From Pseudoxanthomonas sacheonensis (lineage in GTDB: Bacteria > Pseudomonadota > Gammaproteobacteria > Xanthomonadales > Xanthomonadaceae): a stretch of DNA of 64,000 nt. This document shows, one piece after another, positions 7,631-16,538 of this stretch (positions are counted from its first letter, which is position 1; every line of letters begins with the position of its first letter). The stretch lies in contig NZ_PDWS01000009.1 in NCBI RefSeq assembly GCF_010093305.1, positions 1-64,000 on the forward strand, given 5' to 3'. A program made the position numbers and the translations under genes. The notes under the pieces were generated by a model. That model did no database searches. It saw nothing but the letters and a program-made list of their open reading frames with translations, and had not been told where the DNA came from.

Positions 7631-10600
7631 TCAGAACTTGTAGCGCACCCCGAGCATGTAGCGCGGGCTCTGATCGGCCAGTTTGACGATCTGCTTGTCG
7701 GTGCGGGCGTGCCAGCGCACGTCCTCGCCGGTCAGGTTGATCGCCTCCAGGCCGAACGACCAATGGTCGTCGAGCGCGTAGTTCACGCTCAGGTCCCACT
7801 GCTCGTAGGCTTCCACGTAGTACGGATTGCGGCTGCCGCCCTGGTTGGCCAGGATCAGGTACTCGTCGCGCCAGTTCCAGGCCAGTCGCACCGACCAGCC
7901 ATACTTTTCATACATGAACATGGCGTTGGCGGTATCGCTGAGGCCCGTCAGGGCGAACTGGTCGATGCCCGGATCACCCGCATCGTCATAGCCCACATCG
8001 CCCTTGACGACAGTGTAGTTGGCCAGAACGCCGAAGCCGCTGTCACCAAAGAAGTACTGGCCACCCAACTCCCAACCGTGCAACTTGGACTGGTTCTGAT
8101 TGACCGGCCGGTTGACGTTGAACATGTACAACGGATCGTCGGCTTCGCCGACCAGGTTGTACGCGGTTTCCGTCGCCAGTTGCTGCGCGCCGGTACCGTT
8201 GAAGGCCGCCAACCCGGCGGGATCGTTGCGCAATAGCGCCAGCGCGGTGAACAACGAAGTGTCGTTGGCCGAACAGGCCGCGGCGTTGGCGGCGCCCACC
8301 TGGGTCACACATGCCGCACTGGTAAGGAAAGCCAGGGCGGCCTGCGCATCCGGACCCGAAGTCGGATCCCGCAGCCCGTAAAGCGACTCTTGGCCGACGG
8401 TATTACCGATGAAGTTGTCGACCGACTTGTTCCAGTAGGTCAGCGACAGGTAACTTGCATCCGCGAAATACCACTCCAGCGCCAAGTCCAGGTTGTCCGA
8501 TTCCAAGGGCATCAGGCCTGGGTTCTGAGCGTTCCCGCTGGCGCGAGCTGCGGAGTCGAGCAGGACCGAGCCAGACGGTTGTTGTGCGCCAGGACCGGCA
8601 TACAGGTTGCCGTAGGGTGCACGCGCGATGGTTCTGCCGAACGAGGCGCGGCCCTTCAGCTCATCGGTGAAATCGATGCTGAAATCCAGATTGGGCAGGA
8701 TATAACTGTAGCTGTTCTTCTCGCTGTACGGCTGCTGCTCATCGGACAGCACGATCCTGAAATCGTTGTTCGCCGACCATTCGATTGCTTCCGGTATGGC
8801 GATCACCGAAGTCGAGACCAGGTCCGTCTTCTCGTAACGAATGCCGATGCGGGTGTTGGTGCGCATCCCGCCCAGCTCGCCCTCCAGCTGTATCTGCATG
8901 TAGGCGGAGTTGGTCTTTTCTTCGACACGGTTGTCAGCCGCGTTCTGCGGACTCACGCCGATGCTGGCACCGTAATGGTCGGCGGCCCATTGCGCCAACT
9001 CGCCAGCATCGCCCCGCCACGCGCCATTGCTGCTGCCGACGTTGTAATCGTTGAACAGACCCGCGATGTCGTACGGCTTGATCAGATCCATCAGGCCGTT
9101 GGCGACGTCGCTATCCACGTTGGCAACGCCCCAGTCGCCCAGGGTCGAATAGTTTTCCGCAGCCTGCAGCCGGTGGGTCGAAGACTTGGAGCTGTCGACG
9201 CCGAACTGGAAACGGCCGCTGTCGAAAGTCCATTCGCCGTCGATACGGCCCTGCTTGATTTCGCTGACCTGGGTCTGTGCGTTGATTCGCAGCACCTGCG
9301 AGCCGATTTCGCCCTCGACGAAGCCAGGGTTCACGACACCGTTGGTACCGGCCAGCGCGTCTGCGGTGCTCGGATACCAGGTCTGCGAGCCCCGTGGCAG
9401 TCCGCTGTTGAAGAACAGCTCCTGTACCCACGACCCGCCGCAGTGCGGGCCGGTGGTGCAATTGTTGGTGCCCGCGATACTCGAGAAGATCGAGCCGCCG
9501 CCGGTCAACGGGTCGTTCGGCCGGCTCTCGTTCTTGGAGTTGTGCGCGTCGAAACTCAGGCGGAAGTCGTCGCTGACATCCCAAACCGCATTGAAGCCCA
9601 GCGAGCTCAGCTTGTATTTCTGCATGCTGCGTTGCTGTTCCAGGCCGAAGTCCTTGGTGCCGGCGATTTCGCGGATGTAGACCGGGGTGGCCACTGCGCC
9701 GCTGGTATCGAACTCGACGTCGGTGTACTGGCTGTTCTGCAGCCACATGCTTTGCTCGCCACGATTCTCGGTGATTTCGTTGGTCGAGTAGGTGTAGTCC
9801 AGGGTCAGGGTCAGGCTGTCGATCGGCGCGAACTGCACCACCGCCTGTCCGTTGACCCGCTCGCGCTCGAACTCGGAGAAGGCATAGCGCAAGTCGTTGG
9901 GACGGGCGTAGAGCTCACCGATGGCGGGCGCGTTCACTACGTTCGGGTTGCCGGGCATGGTCCCGGTCCACTGCTGTATGTTCCAGTAGTTCTCGGTCGC
10001 CTGCACCGAGCCGCCCTTGCGCTTCTGCGAACTCGCGCTGACGCCTATGCCGAAGGTCTTGTCGGCATTGGTGAAGCTGAAGATACCGGACACCTCCGGG
10101 GTGATGTCGTTCCCGAACGGCTGCGACCGGTCGGAGACCGCCTTGACGCCGGCACTGGCGACAATGCCCTCATGGTTGAAGGGCTTGTCGGTCAGGATGT
10201 TGATGGTCGCGCCGATGCCGCCGCTCGGAACCTGCGCCTGACCGGTCTTGTAGACCTCGATGCCGCTGATCGCCTCGGCCGCAAGCTGGGCGAAGTTGAA
10301 CGCGCGGGTACCGCCGTCCACGCCGCCGATCGCCACCTGGCCGGCCGCACCAAAGGCGTCTGCGCCGGGCATCTGGCGGCCATTGAGGGTGACCATGTTG
10401 AACTGCGGACCGAAACCGCGCGCGGTGACCTGCGCGCCTTCGCCATCGCGGCGCTCGATCGAGATGCCGGTGATGCGCTGCAAAGATTCGGCCAGGTTGG
10501 TGTCCGGGAACTTGCCGATGTCCTCGGCGCTGATCGCATCGACCACGCCGGCGGAGTCGCGCTTGATTCCCATCGCCTGGTTGAGGCTGCTGCGGATGCC

Positions 10601-10756
10601 CGTCACCACGACGGTATCGAGCGTCGTGGCGTCGTCGGTCGCCTGCTGCGTGCCCTGTGCGGGTGCGTCCTGCGCAAAAGCAGGATTGATGATCAGCATA
10701 CCGCCAACGAAGGTGAACATGGCCTTCGACTTGAACCGCTTCGACTTGTGACTCAT
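7631..10756 (-). CDS. TonB-dependent receptor, probable xylan/xylo-oligosaccharide uptake
   Basis: 1041 residues. A signal peptide ending near ...NPAFAQ is followed by a TonB box-like stretch TTLDTVVVTG. The plug domain (about 60-230) contains ISIERRDGEGAQVTARGFGP. A 22-strand barrel ends in RYMLGVRYKF with the terminal phenylalanine needed for outer-membrane insertion. It belongs to the Xanthomonas/Caulobacter carbohydrate TBDR group. A GAGGAAAT ribosome binding site supports the ATG at 10756. The substrate is inferred from the exact xyl-box at 11084 and the nearby xylBA genes; no xylanase gene is in the window. The four-gene SapC cassette lies downstream of a terminator. Confidence 0.93.
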   Translation of the reverse strand: MSHKSKRFKSKAMFTFVGGMLIINPAFAQDAPAQGTQQATDDATTLDTVVVTGIRSSLNQAMGIKRDSAGVVDAISAEDIGKFPDTNLAESLQRITGISIERRDGEGAQVTARGFGPQFNMVTLNGRQMPGADAFGAAGQVAIGGVDGGTRAFNFAQLAAEAISGIEVYKTGQAQVPSGGIGATINILTDKPFNHEGIVASAGVKAVSDRSQPFGNDITPEVSGIFSFTNADKTFGIGVSASSQKRKGGSVQATENYWNIQQWTGTMPGNPNVVNAPAIGELYARPNDLRYAFSEFERERVNGQAVVQFAPIDSLTLTLDYTYSTNEITENRGEQSMWLQNSQYTDVEFDTSGAVATPVYIREIAGTKDFGLEQQRSMQKYKLSSLGFNAVWDVSDDFRLSFDAHNSKNESRPNDPLTGGGSIFSSIAGTNNCTTGPHCGGSWVQELFFNSGLPRGSQTWYPSTADALAGTNGVVNPGFVEGEIGSQVLRINAQTQVSEIKQGRIDGEWTFDSGRFQFGVDSSKSSTHRLQAAENYSTLGDWGVANVDSDVANGLMDLIKPYDIAGLFNDYNVGSSNGAWRGDAGELAQWAADHYGASIGVSPQNAADNRVEEKTNSAYMQIQLEGELGGMRTNTRIGIRYEKTDLVSTSVIAIPEAIEWSANNDFRIVLSDEQQPYSEKNSYSYILPNLDFSIDFTDELKGRASFGRTIARAPYGNLYAGPGAQQPSGSVLLDSAARASGNAQNPGLMPLESDNLDLALEWYFADASYLSLTYWNKSVDNFIGNTVGQESLYGLRDPTSGPDAQAALAFLTSAACVTQVGAANAAACSANDTSLFTALALLRNDPAGLAAFNGTGAQQLATETAYNLVGEADDPLYMFNVNRPVNQNQSKLHGWELGGQYFFGDSGFGVLANYTVVKGDVGYDDAGDPGIDQFALTGLSDTANAMFMYEKYGWSVRLAWNWRDEYLILANQGGSRNPYYVEAYEQWDLSVNYALDDHWSFGLEAINLTGEDVRWHARTDKQIVKLADQSPRYMLGVRYKF

Positions 10757-11083
10757 GAGTATTTCCTCAGCACTGGAGTTGGACGGCCAACGGCAAAGTC
10801 ATTTACTGCATGCGACGCGGCCTTGGCCAAGGCCGCCTTTCGTGCGTGGCACCGGAATCTGCACCCTGTCATGTGTTCTCCCCTCTCTGTTTCGATCCAT
10901 GGATGTACCGCCCTCCCCTTAGGGCCCCGCGGGCCGCAGCCCGTCCTCTCTCCTAAACCAGGCATTCTGCGAACGCCCTTGCAGCAATATCGGTTGCTGG
11001 CTCTGGCAAATCGAAACTGTGTGCAACCGCAACGCTTCACAACGTTTCCGCACAAATCAGCCCATGCCGGGATTCTGTCGTTT

Positions 11084-11097
11084 TGGTAGCGCTAACA
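11084..11097. promoter_or_regulatory. xyl-box, exact copy, upstream of the first TBDR gene
   Basis: The plus strand reads TGGTAGCGCTAACA, identical to the Xanthomonas xyl-box as I know it. It lies 328 bases before the TBDR start, so a long leader or an upstream promoter is implied. Together with the copy before xylB it ties the receptor and xylose genes into one predicted XylR regulon. Confidence 0.85.
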
Positions 11098-11216
11098 TGG
11101 GATTGAAGCAATCTACTGACGCTCGCCTGTGTTTGTCACCATGCAGTGCAGCAGAAACCGCTTCCACAGCGATTGCTCGCGTACGCGACGCGATGGAATC
11201 CGCTAGCGACGCCAGC

Positions 11217-11234
11217 GACTGGATCGATTCAAAA
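11217..11234. promoter_or_regulatory. Possible operator of the N-glycan LacI regulator
   Basis: GACTGGATCGATTCAAAA shares 13 consecutive bases, TGGATCGATTCAA, with the palindrome before the glucokinase gene (28822). It lies 120 bases beyond the xyl-box, upstream of the xylan-type TBDR and just past the GH47 3' end. It could put that receptor under double control, or be a chance match. Confidence 0.4.
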
Positions 11235-11322
11235 GCGCTGGAGACGATGGTCCGACGTGTCATGAGCGGGGCGACCAGCAACAGCGCACCGACGAACGAA
11301 GCCTCAGGCGGATCGACGTGCG

Positions 11323-12747
11323 TCAATCGTTCCAGGTGCGCCTTAAAGGATGGGCCTCGGTGTTGAACACCATGCCGTCGAAATCCAGCGCCTTGCCCGG
11401 AGCGAACAGCAAGTAGTAGTACTTGAAGGTTTCCGCGAACAGGAAGCTCTCCATCGAATCTTCCTTTTCCTTGCTGCGCACGTCCTTCAGAGCGGCGAAA
11501 CCGTGCCCGGTACGGGTATGGCGGACGAAATCCCGGAAGAACTCCTTGCCCATGCCACGATAACGCGCGTCGCCGGTGTAGCGGTACAGGTAATAGGCCG
11601 ATTCCACTATCTCCGGGCGCAACGGATAGCCGGGCGAACGCACCTGCATATCCGCATAATCGATCGATTCCGGTTCGATGCCGTGCAGGCGCCACATCTT
11701 CAGACCGGACTCCTGCAGGCGTTTGGCGCGGTCCAGGTCGCCGCCCAACGCCAGCAGTGCCGGCATGAACGCATCCAACGCACCGTAGACCGTCTGCGTG
11801 CGGGCGCCGGTGTTCATGTCGGCATAGCCGTACCAGAGTTCGCCACCGCGCACTTCATCGGACAGGTAGCGATTGATCGGGCCGATGCTTTCGTCCCACA
11901 TGCGTTTGCAGTCGTCGTCGCCGAAGAGTTTCCAGCATTTGTAGAGGTATTCGTAGTACGAATCGATGCCGCCGGCGATGTGGCTGGTAGGATTGGTCCA
12001 CTCACCGGTTTGCACGTCGATGCTCAGACCAACCAGCCCGATCTTCGAGCGGCGGTTGAAGGTTTCCACCAGAGCACGCTTGGCCTTGTCGTAGTAGACC
12101 GGATCGCCGGTGAGCTTGCTCAGCGTACCGAATTCCAGCAGCAGCGTACCGGTTTCCGCAGGATTGCTGATGGTTCCCCGCACTTTGCCGGTACGCAGGT
12201 TGACGTGGGTATAAGGCAAGCCGGTCCGGGTATCGAATACCGGCAACAGGCGCTTTCCGAGGTCTTCGGCAAGACTCAGCAGGCGCTTGTCGCCGGTCAA
12301 TTGATATCCGGAAATCAGGCCGCCCAGTAGGCGGATGGTGATTTCGAAGTTCTGTACGTACATGTCGCGATCGAACGACAGCTGGCCGACGATCAGTTCG
12401 CGGGCTTCACCGGCTTCCTTGTCCAGTCCCAGCAGCACCAGGGTATCCAGCGCGTCGACAGGCGACATCAACAGGGAGTGCTGGTACCAGTCGCGTGGCG
12501 CGGCGCTGAGCGGCTTCAGATCGTCGTGGCCTTTCGCGAAACGCATGTAGCCCTGCCAGGCGTGGCGCGCCTCGGCGCGCACTTGCTCGGCCAACCGCGC
12601 GGACTCCCGGGCCTCGACGGCCGGCACGGCTTCGACGACATGCTTCGGCACGCCGTCGCTATCCGGCGTTTGCGCACCTGCCGTCCAAGCCAACAACGAC
12701 AACAATACGATGCCGGCCACTGCCCTGCCCTGCTTTCCCTGGAACAT
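11323..12747 (-). CDS. Exported GH47 family alpha-1,2-mannosidase
   Basis: 474 residues. A signal peptide (LLSLLAWTAGAQ) is followed by a GH47 (alpha/alpha)7-barrel. Family landmarks are LRPEIVES (about residue 376), MESFLFAETFKYYYLLF and the terminal VFNTEAHPL, which supplies the calcium-binding threonine. GH47 enzymes are inverting, calcium-dependent and cut Man-alpha-1,2-Man in high-mannose N-glycans; they are common in eukaryotes and less common in bacteria. I start at the ATG at 12747, which has AAGGAAG at good spacing, rather than the ATG at 12765, which lacks a site. It follows the mannose isomerase by 117 bases and probably acts in the periplasm or at the surface. Confidence 0.9.
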   Translation of the reverse strand: MFQGKQGRAVAGIVLLSLLAWTAGAQTPDSDGVPKHVVEAVPAVEARESARLAEQVRAEARHAWQGYMRFAKGHDDLKPLSAAPRDWYQHSLLMSPVDALDTLVLLGLDKEAGEARELIVGQLSFDRDMYVQNFEITIRLLGGLISGYQLTGDKRLLSLAEDLGKRLLPVFDTRTGLPYTHVNLRTGKVRGTISNPAETGTLLLEFGTLSKLTGDPVYYDKAKRALVETFNRRSKIGLVGLSIDVQTGEWTNPTSHIAGGIDSYYEYLYKCWKLFGDDDCKRMWDESIGPINRYLSDEVRGGELWYGYADMNTGARTQTVYGALDAFMPALLALGGDLDRAKRLQESGLKMWRLHGIEPESIDYADMQVRSPGYPLRPEIVESAYYLYRYTGDARYRGMGKEFFRDFVRHTRTGHGFAALKDVRSKEKEDSMESFLFAETFKYYYLLFAPGKALDFDGMVFNTEAHPLRRTWND

Positions 12748-12864
12748 CGGATTCTTCCTTGTCATCTATGGAATACGGTCATGGCTTGCCGGCCGCAATG
12801 GCGCCGGCCAGCGAATGTCGCGCCATTGCGCAGCGCCAAGACCCGTCACGGGCCTGGGCAGGCC

Positions 12865-14076
12865 CTAGTTGCGGTCGCCGTGCCTCACCACGTTCAACAC
12901 TTCGTGGCAGGCGCCCATGGTGTGGTAGTCGGTCTTGCCGGCCGGGCTCTTTTCGTCGCTGTATTTGCGGTTGTCCGCATCCAGGATGCGGTACCACGCG
13001 CCGTACCGGTGGTCGACGAAATGCTTCCAGGCGTAATCCCACAACCGGTCGTACCAGCGCCAGTACGTCTCGTCGCCGGTGCGTGCGGCCAGCAATGCCG
13101 CCGCCGCCAGCGATTCGGCCTGCACCCAGAAGTACTTGTCGTCGTCGCAGACGCTGCCATCCGGCGCGAAGCCGTAATAAAGGCCGCCTCGCGCCTCGTC
13201 CCAGGATCGCGAGACTGCGGTGTCGAACAGATGGCGCGCGGTAGGTACCAGCCAATCCGCGTCCACGTGCCGGTCCAGGATCAGCAGCAGTTTGGTCCAT
13301 TCGGTCTGGTGGCCGGGCTGGAAACCCCAGGGGCGGAACAGATGCTTGGGATCGTCCAGGTTGTAGTTCCAGTCGATGTTCCACTGCGTGTCGTAGTGCT
13401 CCCACACCAGACCGTCGGCCTTGGCCGCCTGGCGCCGGGTCATGTGGTCGGCCAGGGTCAATGCGCGATCCAGGTAGCGACGCTCGCCGCTGGCCTCGAA
13501 AGCCGCCAGCATCGCTTCGCACATGTGCATATTGGCATTCTGTCCGCGGTAATCGCTGAAGTTCCAGTTCGCATCGGCCTCGTCCTTGTACAGGCCGAAC
13601 TCGGCGTCCCAGAAATACCGTTCCAGCAGCGCCCAGGTTTCGTCCATCCAGCCGCGCGCCTCTTCGAGGCCGGCTTTCAGGCCGCAGGAATAGGCCAGCA
13701 ACACGAAGGCCACGCCGTAGCAATGGTTCATGTCGTCTTCGACCCGGCCATCGCGCAGGGTCCAGGCATAACCGCCCGTCGCCGGATTGCGATGGACCTC
13801 GCGCAGATAGCGCAGCCCATGCTTCACGGCATCCAGATACGCGGCATCGCCGAACTCGCGGTAGGCCATCGCATAGTTGAAGACGAAACGCGTGCTGCTG
13901 ACCAGATGGCGGTGCGTAGCGTCGTAGACCGAGCCGTCGTCGCGGAAGTAATGGAAGAACCCGCCCGCCGGATCGATGGCCCGCGGGTGGTAGAACGCCA
14001 TGGTCTTGGCGATGTGCGCGCGCAGGAATTCCGCAGAGCGGAAATCGGGCGGCGTGGCGTCAGATGGAGTGCTCAT
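12865..14076 (-). CDS. D-mannose isomerase (AGE superfamily)
   Basis: 403 residues of the N-acylglucosamine 2-epimerase superfamily, mannose isomerase branch. It would convert D-mannose to D-fructose in the cytoplasm. Visible landmarks are RPWGFQPGHQTEW (catalytic His256 region) and the C-terminal DYHTMGACHEVL carrying the second catalytic histidine. There is no signal peptide. The start has CAGGGA upstream and overlaps the fructokinase stop by 17 bases, so the two are co-translated. This gives a route mannose to fructose to fructose 6-phosphate that bypasses mannose 6-phosphate isomerase. Epimerisation of GlcNAc is less likely given the context. Confidence 0.87.
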   Translation of the reverse strand: MSTPSDATPPDFRSAEFLRAHIAKTMAFYHPRAIDPAGGFFHYFRDDGSVYDATHRHLVSSTRFVFNYAMAYREFGDAAYLDAVKHGLRYLREVHRNPATGGYAWTLRDGRVEDDMNHCYGVAFVLLAYSCGLKAGLEEARGWMDETWALLERYFWDAEFGLYKDEADANWNFSDYRGQNANMHMCEAMLAAFEASGERRYLDRALTLADHMTRRQAAKADGLVWEHYDTQWNIDWNYNLDDPKHLFRPWGFQPGHQTEWTKLLLILDRHVDADWLVPTARHLFDTAVSRSWDEARGGLYYGFAPDGSVCDDDKYFWVQAESLAAAALLAARTGDETYWRWYDRLWDYAWKHFVDHRYGAWYRILDADNRKYSDEKSPAGKTDYHTMGACHEVLNVVRHGDRN

Positions 14077-15064
14077 ATTTTCCCTGCAAGAGATGGTTGA
14101 CTTCTGCTAGCGACGGCATGGCGGCGAAAGCGCCTTTCCGGGTCACCGCCAGCGCGCCTACTGCGGCGGCGAAGCGGATGGCGTCTTCGATGGCTTCCTG
14201 GCGCAGGCAGAATTCCGCGAAGCCGTGCCCATCGCCTCCCGCTTCGCCCATGCGGAACAGCAATCCGCCGACGAAGGCGTCGCCGGCAGCGGTGCTGTCG
14301 CGTACTTCCACGCGGAAACTTTCCACCTGCCCCGAGGCATGGCGGGTGAACCAGCGGATCGCCGCGGCGCCGTCGGTCACGATGATCCATCGCGCCTCGC
14401 CTCCGAACAGGCGCTTGAGCACCGCCGATTCGCCGGTGGCGCCGCCGCCGAATGGATGCGCCAGGTATTCCAGTTCCTCACGCGCCAGTTTGATCAGATC
14501 GGCGTTGGCGAGCGCCTCCCACAGGCGCGGCGCCGGATCGATGCCTGCGGGCCACAGCGCTGGCCGCAGGTTCAGATCCAGGCTGACCACCGCGCCTGCC
14601 GCACGCGCGCGCAGCATGCCGTTGAACGTGGTTTCGGCGATGGTCGCTTCGGTCAGGCTGTTGGAACAGACATGGAAAGCGCCCGTGCCGGCAAAGCAGC
14701 TGGCCTGGAAATGCTCGGTACGGAACAGCAGATCCGCGGCGGGCGGACGATAGAAGCTGAAACTGCGCTCGCCCGTCGCATCCAGCGCGACGAAAGCCAG
14801 CGCGGTCTTGGCCTCGCCGGTGCGCACTACGCAATCGGTGGCGACGCCGGCCGAGGCCAGGCTTTGCAACAGGAAATCGCCGAACATGTCTTCGCCCAGC
14901 ATGCCCGCGAAATGCGCATCCGCGCCCAAGCGCGCCGTCGCGACGGCCACGTTGGCCGGCGCGCCGCCGGCGTATTGCAGGAAGGCGCGCGGCGTATCGG
15001 CCGTTGTCGGCGGTTGCGCCAGCAGATCGATCAGGGCCTCGCCAAAACAAACGATCTTCGACAT
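14060..15064 (-). CDS. PfkB-family carbohydrate kinase, probable fructokinase
   Basis: 334 residues, ribokinase/PfkB fold. The N-terminal signature is FGEALIDLLAQPP and GGAPANVAVATARLG; the C-terminal signature is DSTAAGDAFVGGLL with the catalytic aspartate. Fructokinase is the best call because it overlaps the mannose isomerase, whose product is fructose; a 2-keto-3-deoxygluconate kinase is the main alternative. I start at the ATG at 15064 (MSKIVCFGEAL), since residues upstream are not family-like. Eight bases separate it from a remnant of a sugar permease gene, so transport and phosphorylation were probably once in one operon. Confidence 0.87.
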   Translation of the reverse strand: MSKIVCFGEALIDLLAQPPTTADTPRAFLQYAGGAPANVAVATARLGADAHFAGMLGEDMFGDFLLQSLASAGVATDCVVRTGEAKTALAFVALDATGERSFSFYRPPAADLLFRTEHFQASCFAGTGAFHVCSNSLTEATIAETTFNGMLRARAAGAVVSLDLNLRPALWPAGIDPAPRLWEALANADLIKLAREELEYLAHPFGGGATGESAVLKRLFGGEARWIIVTDGAAAIRWFTRHASGQVESFRVEVRDSTAAGDAFVGGLLFRMGEAGGDGHGFAEFCLRQEAIEDAIRFAAAVGALAVTRKGAFAAMPSLAEVNHLLQGKYEHSI

Positions 15065-15072
15065 CGCCGGCC

Positions 15073-15291
15073 TCACGCTTCCTTCGCCAGGGCGACGGAA
15101 GCCGGGCGCATGGCGCGCTCGCAATTCGATTCGAATGCCGCCTTCAGATGCGGGATCAGGATGCCGTTGAGGCAGGCCATGAATCTCTTCGTGAAGAAGA
15201 TCGTGGCGACCGCCGGAAGCGCCATGCGCGTATCGATCGCAAGGGCCGGCGTACCGGCCTCGCGCGGAAGGAGGGTATGGGAAACATGCAT
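15073..15291 (-). pseudogene. Remnant of an FHS-family (FucP/GluP-type) sugar permease
   Basis: A 72-codon frame. Residues 30-52 (FFTKRFMACLNGILIPHLKA and following) strongly resemble the first helix and loop of the fucose/glucose/galactose permease family, whose members read FFxWGFxTxLNDILIPHLKxxF. After about residue 60 the match ends and the frame stops (ALAKEA). The remaining 350 or so residues of a normal permease are missing, and the tryptophan and glycine of the helix are altered. This looks like an internal deletion that removed most of the gene. The position between the LacI regulator and the fructokinase suits a mannose/fructose permease. The identification is from memory of the motif. 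Confidence 0.7.
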
Positions 15292-15339
15292 GCGTTTACG
15301 CGCCTCGTAATGCGGCAGGAACGGACGAAGAAAATGGCA

Positions 15340-16416
15340 TCAGTTGCGCGGCGGACCGCTGCTCTCCCGGACGCGCAGCTCCGCTGGCGCGATGGTGCGC
15401 TGCGACTTGGCATCGGGTTCGCCGACCCGGCGCAGCAGCAGTTCCGCCGCTTGGCGGCCGCGTTCGCGCGGATCGACCGCCATTGTCGTCAGCGGCGGCG
15501 TGGTGACGGCGGCCTCGGAAATATCGTCGAATCCGGTGACGGCGAAATCGCTGCCCGGGCGGATGCCGCGCGATATCAGGCCCAGCATCAGGCCCAGGGC
15601 GACGGTATCGTTGTAGCAGACGGCCGCCGTGGGCGCCCGCTCGCGCGCGAACAGCTCGCCCGTGCGCGCTGCCGCCTCCAGCCGGTTAGGCGCCGATTCG
15701 ATCATCCATTCCTCTTCGACCTTCAATCCAGCCTCGGCCATCGCTTGCGCATAGCCCGCGCGGCGTTGTTGGCAGGAACTGGAATCGGCATGGCCGCCAT
15801 AGAAAACGATGCGGCGGTGTCCCAATTCGATCAGGTGCGCGGTCGCGGTATGCGCACCCCGCTGATTGTCCAGCGCCAGGAAGTCCCACTCGGCGCCGGA
15901 CAGTTCGCGATTGAACAGCAGGACGTTGCTGTGCGCACCCAGCACCTGGCGCAGTTGCGCGGCATCGCTGCCTTCGGCCGGTGACAGGATCAACCCGGCC
16001 GGGGTGTGCTCCATCAACGAAGCGAGCACGGCCTGCTGGCGTTCCGGCGACTCGCCCGTACTGCCCAGCAGCGTCACGTAGCCTTTGGCTCCCAGCGCCT
16101 CATCCACCCCGGCTGCGAATTCGGCGAAGAACGGGTTGGACAGATCGTTGATCACCAGCGCGATGCTGGACGAGACCTGCCGGCGCAGATTGGCCGCGCC
16201 CCGGTTGTAGACGTAGCGCTGGCGGCGTAATTCCGCCTCGACCTTGGCGCGCGTATCCACGTGCACCAGCGGACTGCCGCGCAGCACCAGCGAGACGGTG
16301 GCGCGCGATACGCCGATGGCGTTGGCGATATCGGTCACCGTCACCGGCCGATGGCCGGATTTGCGCCCCCCGGCCGAACGTGCGCCTTTTCCTGCGGCAG
16401 TGTCTTTGTTTTTCAT
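15340..16416 (-). CDS. LacI-family transcriptional regulator of the N-glycan locus
   Basis: 358 residues. A basic N-terminal tail precedes the LacI helix-turn-helix VTVTDIANAIGVSRATVSLVLRG (about 25-47) and hinge helix. The periplasmic-binding-protein-like sensor domain follows (IALVINDLSNPFFAEFAAGV ... GFDDISEAAVTTPPLTTM). It lies between the GH92 gene and the mannose catabolic genes on the same strand. A GATCGAAC-centred site abuts its own start codon, and related palindromes precede GH20, the second TBDR and glucokinase. I infer that it represses these and is induced by a mannose-derived sugar. The effector is not visible in the sequence. Confidence 0.9.
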   Translation of the reverse strand: MKNKDTAAGKGARSAGGRKSGHRPVTVTDIANAIGVSRATVSLVLRGSPLVHVDTRAKVEAELRRQRYVYNRGAANLRRQVSSSIALVINDLSNPFFAEFAAGVDEALGAKGYVTLLGSTGESPERQQAVLASLMEHTPAGLILSPAEGSDAAQLRQVLGAHSNVLLFNRELSGAEWDFLALDNQRGAHTATAHLIELGHRRIVFYGGHADSSSCQQRRAGYAQAMAEAGLKVEEEWMIESAPNRLEAAARTGELFARERAPTAAVCYNDTVALGLMLGLISRGIRPGSDFAVTGFDDISEAAVTTPPLTTMAVDPRERGRQAAELLLRRVGEPDAKSQRTIAPAELRVRESSGPPRN

Positions 16417-16431
16417 TTGGATCGAACTATT
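16416..16431. promoter_or_regulatory. Operator-like site at the lacI start codon
   Basis: TTTGGATCGAACTATT matches the locus consensus TTTAGATCGATCTAAA at 12 of 16 positions, with the central CG typical of LacI operators. It touches the ATG and overlaps the space between AGGGAA and the start. Binding would block its own expression (autoregulation). Symmetry is weaker than at the other sites. Confidence 0.5.
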
Positions 16432-16538
16432 CCCTATGGAGACGCCAGCCTAAACCATCGCGTTGCGGAAAAATGCCATGCCGGCCGCCTGTCGGCGGGA
16501 GAGAGGACCAACTCGGCGGCAGGCACGGCGCAACCGGA

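Larger units (their letters stand above)
10757..11322. other. 566-bp intergenic region before the first TBDR gene
   Basis: It holds the TBDR promoter and ribosome binding site, the xyl-box at 11084 and a GATCGATT palindrome at 11217. A short open frame on each strand (for example 11019-11366 plus) has no recognisable protein content. I see no RNA gene or transposon here. Confidence 0.55.

Noticed and set aside
8390-11089. An 899-codon plus-strand open frame opposite the first TBDR
   Set aside because: It mirrors the receptor's codon pattern, spans its promoter and shows no domain or signal peptide.
11019-11366. A 115-codon frame covering the intergenic region after GH47
   Set aside because: No ribosome binding site or known motif. 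It runs through the xyl-box and into the GH47 3' end.
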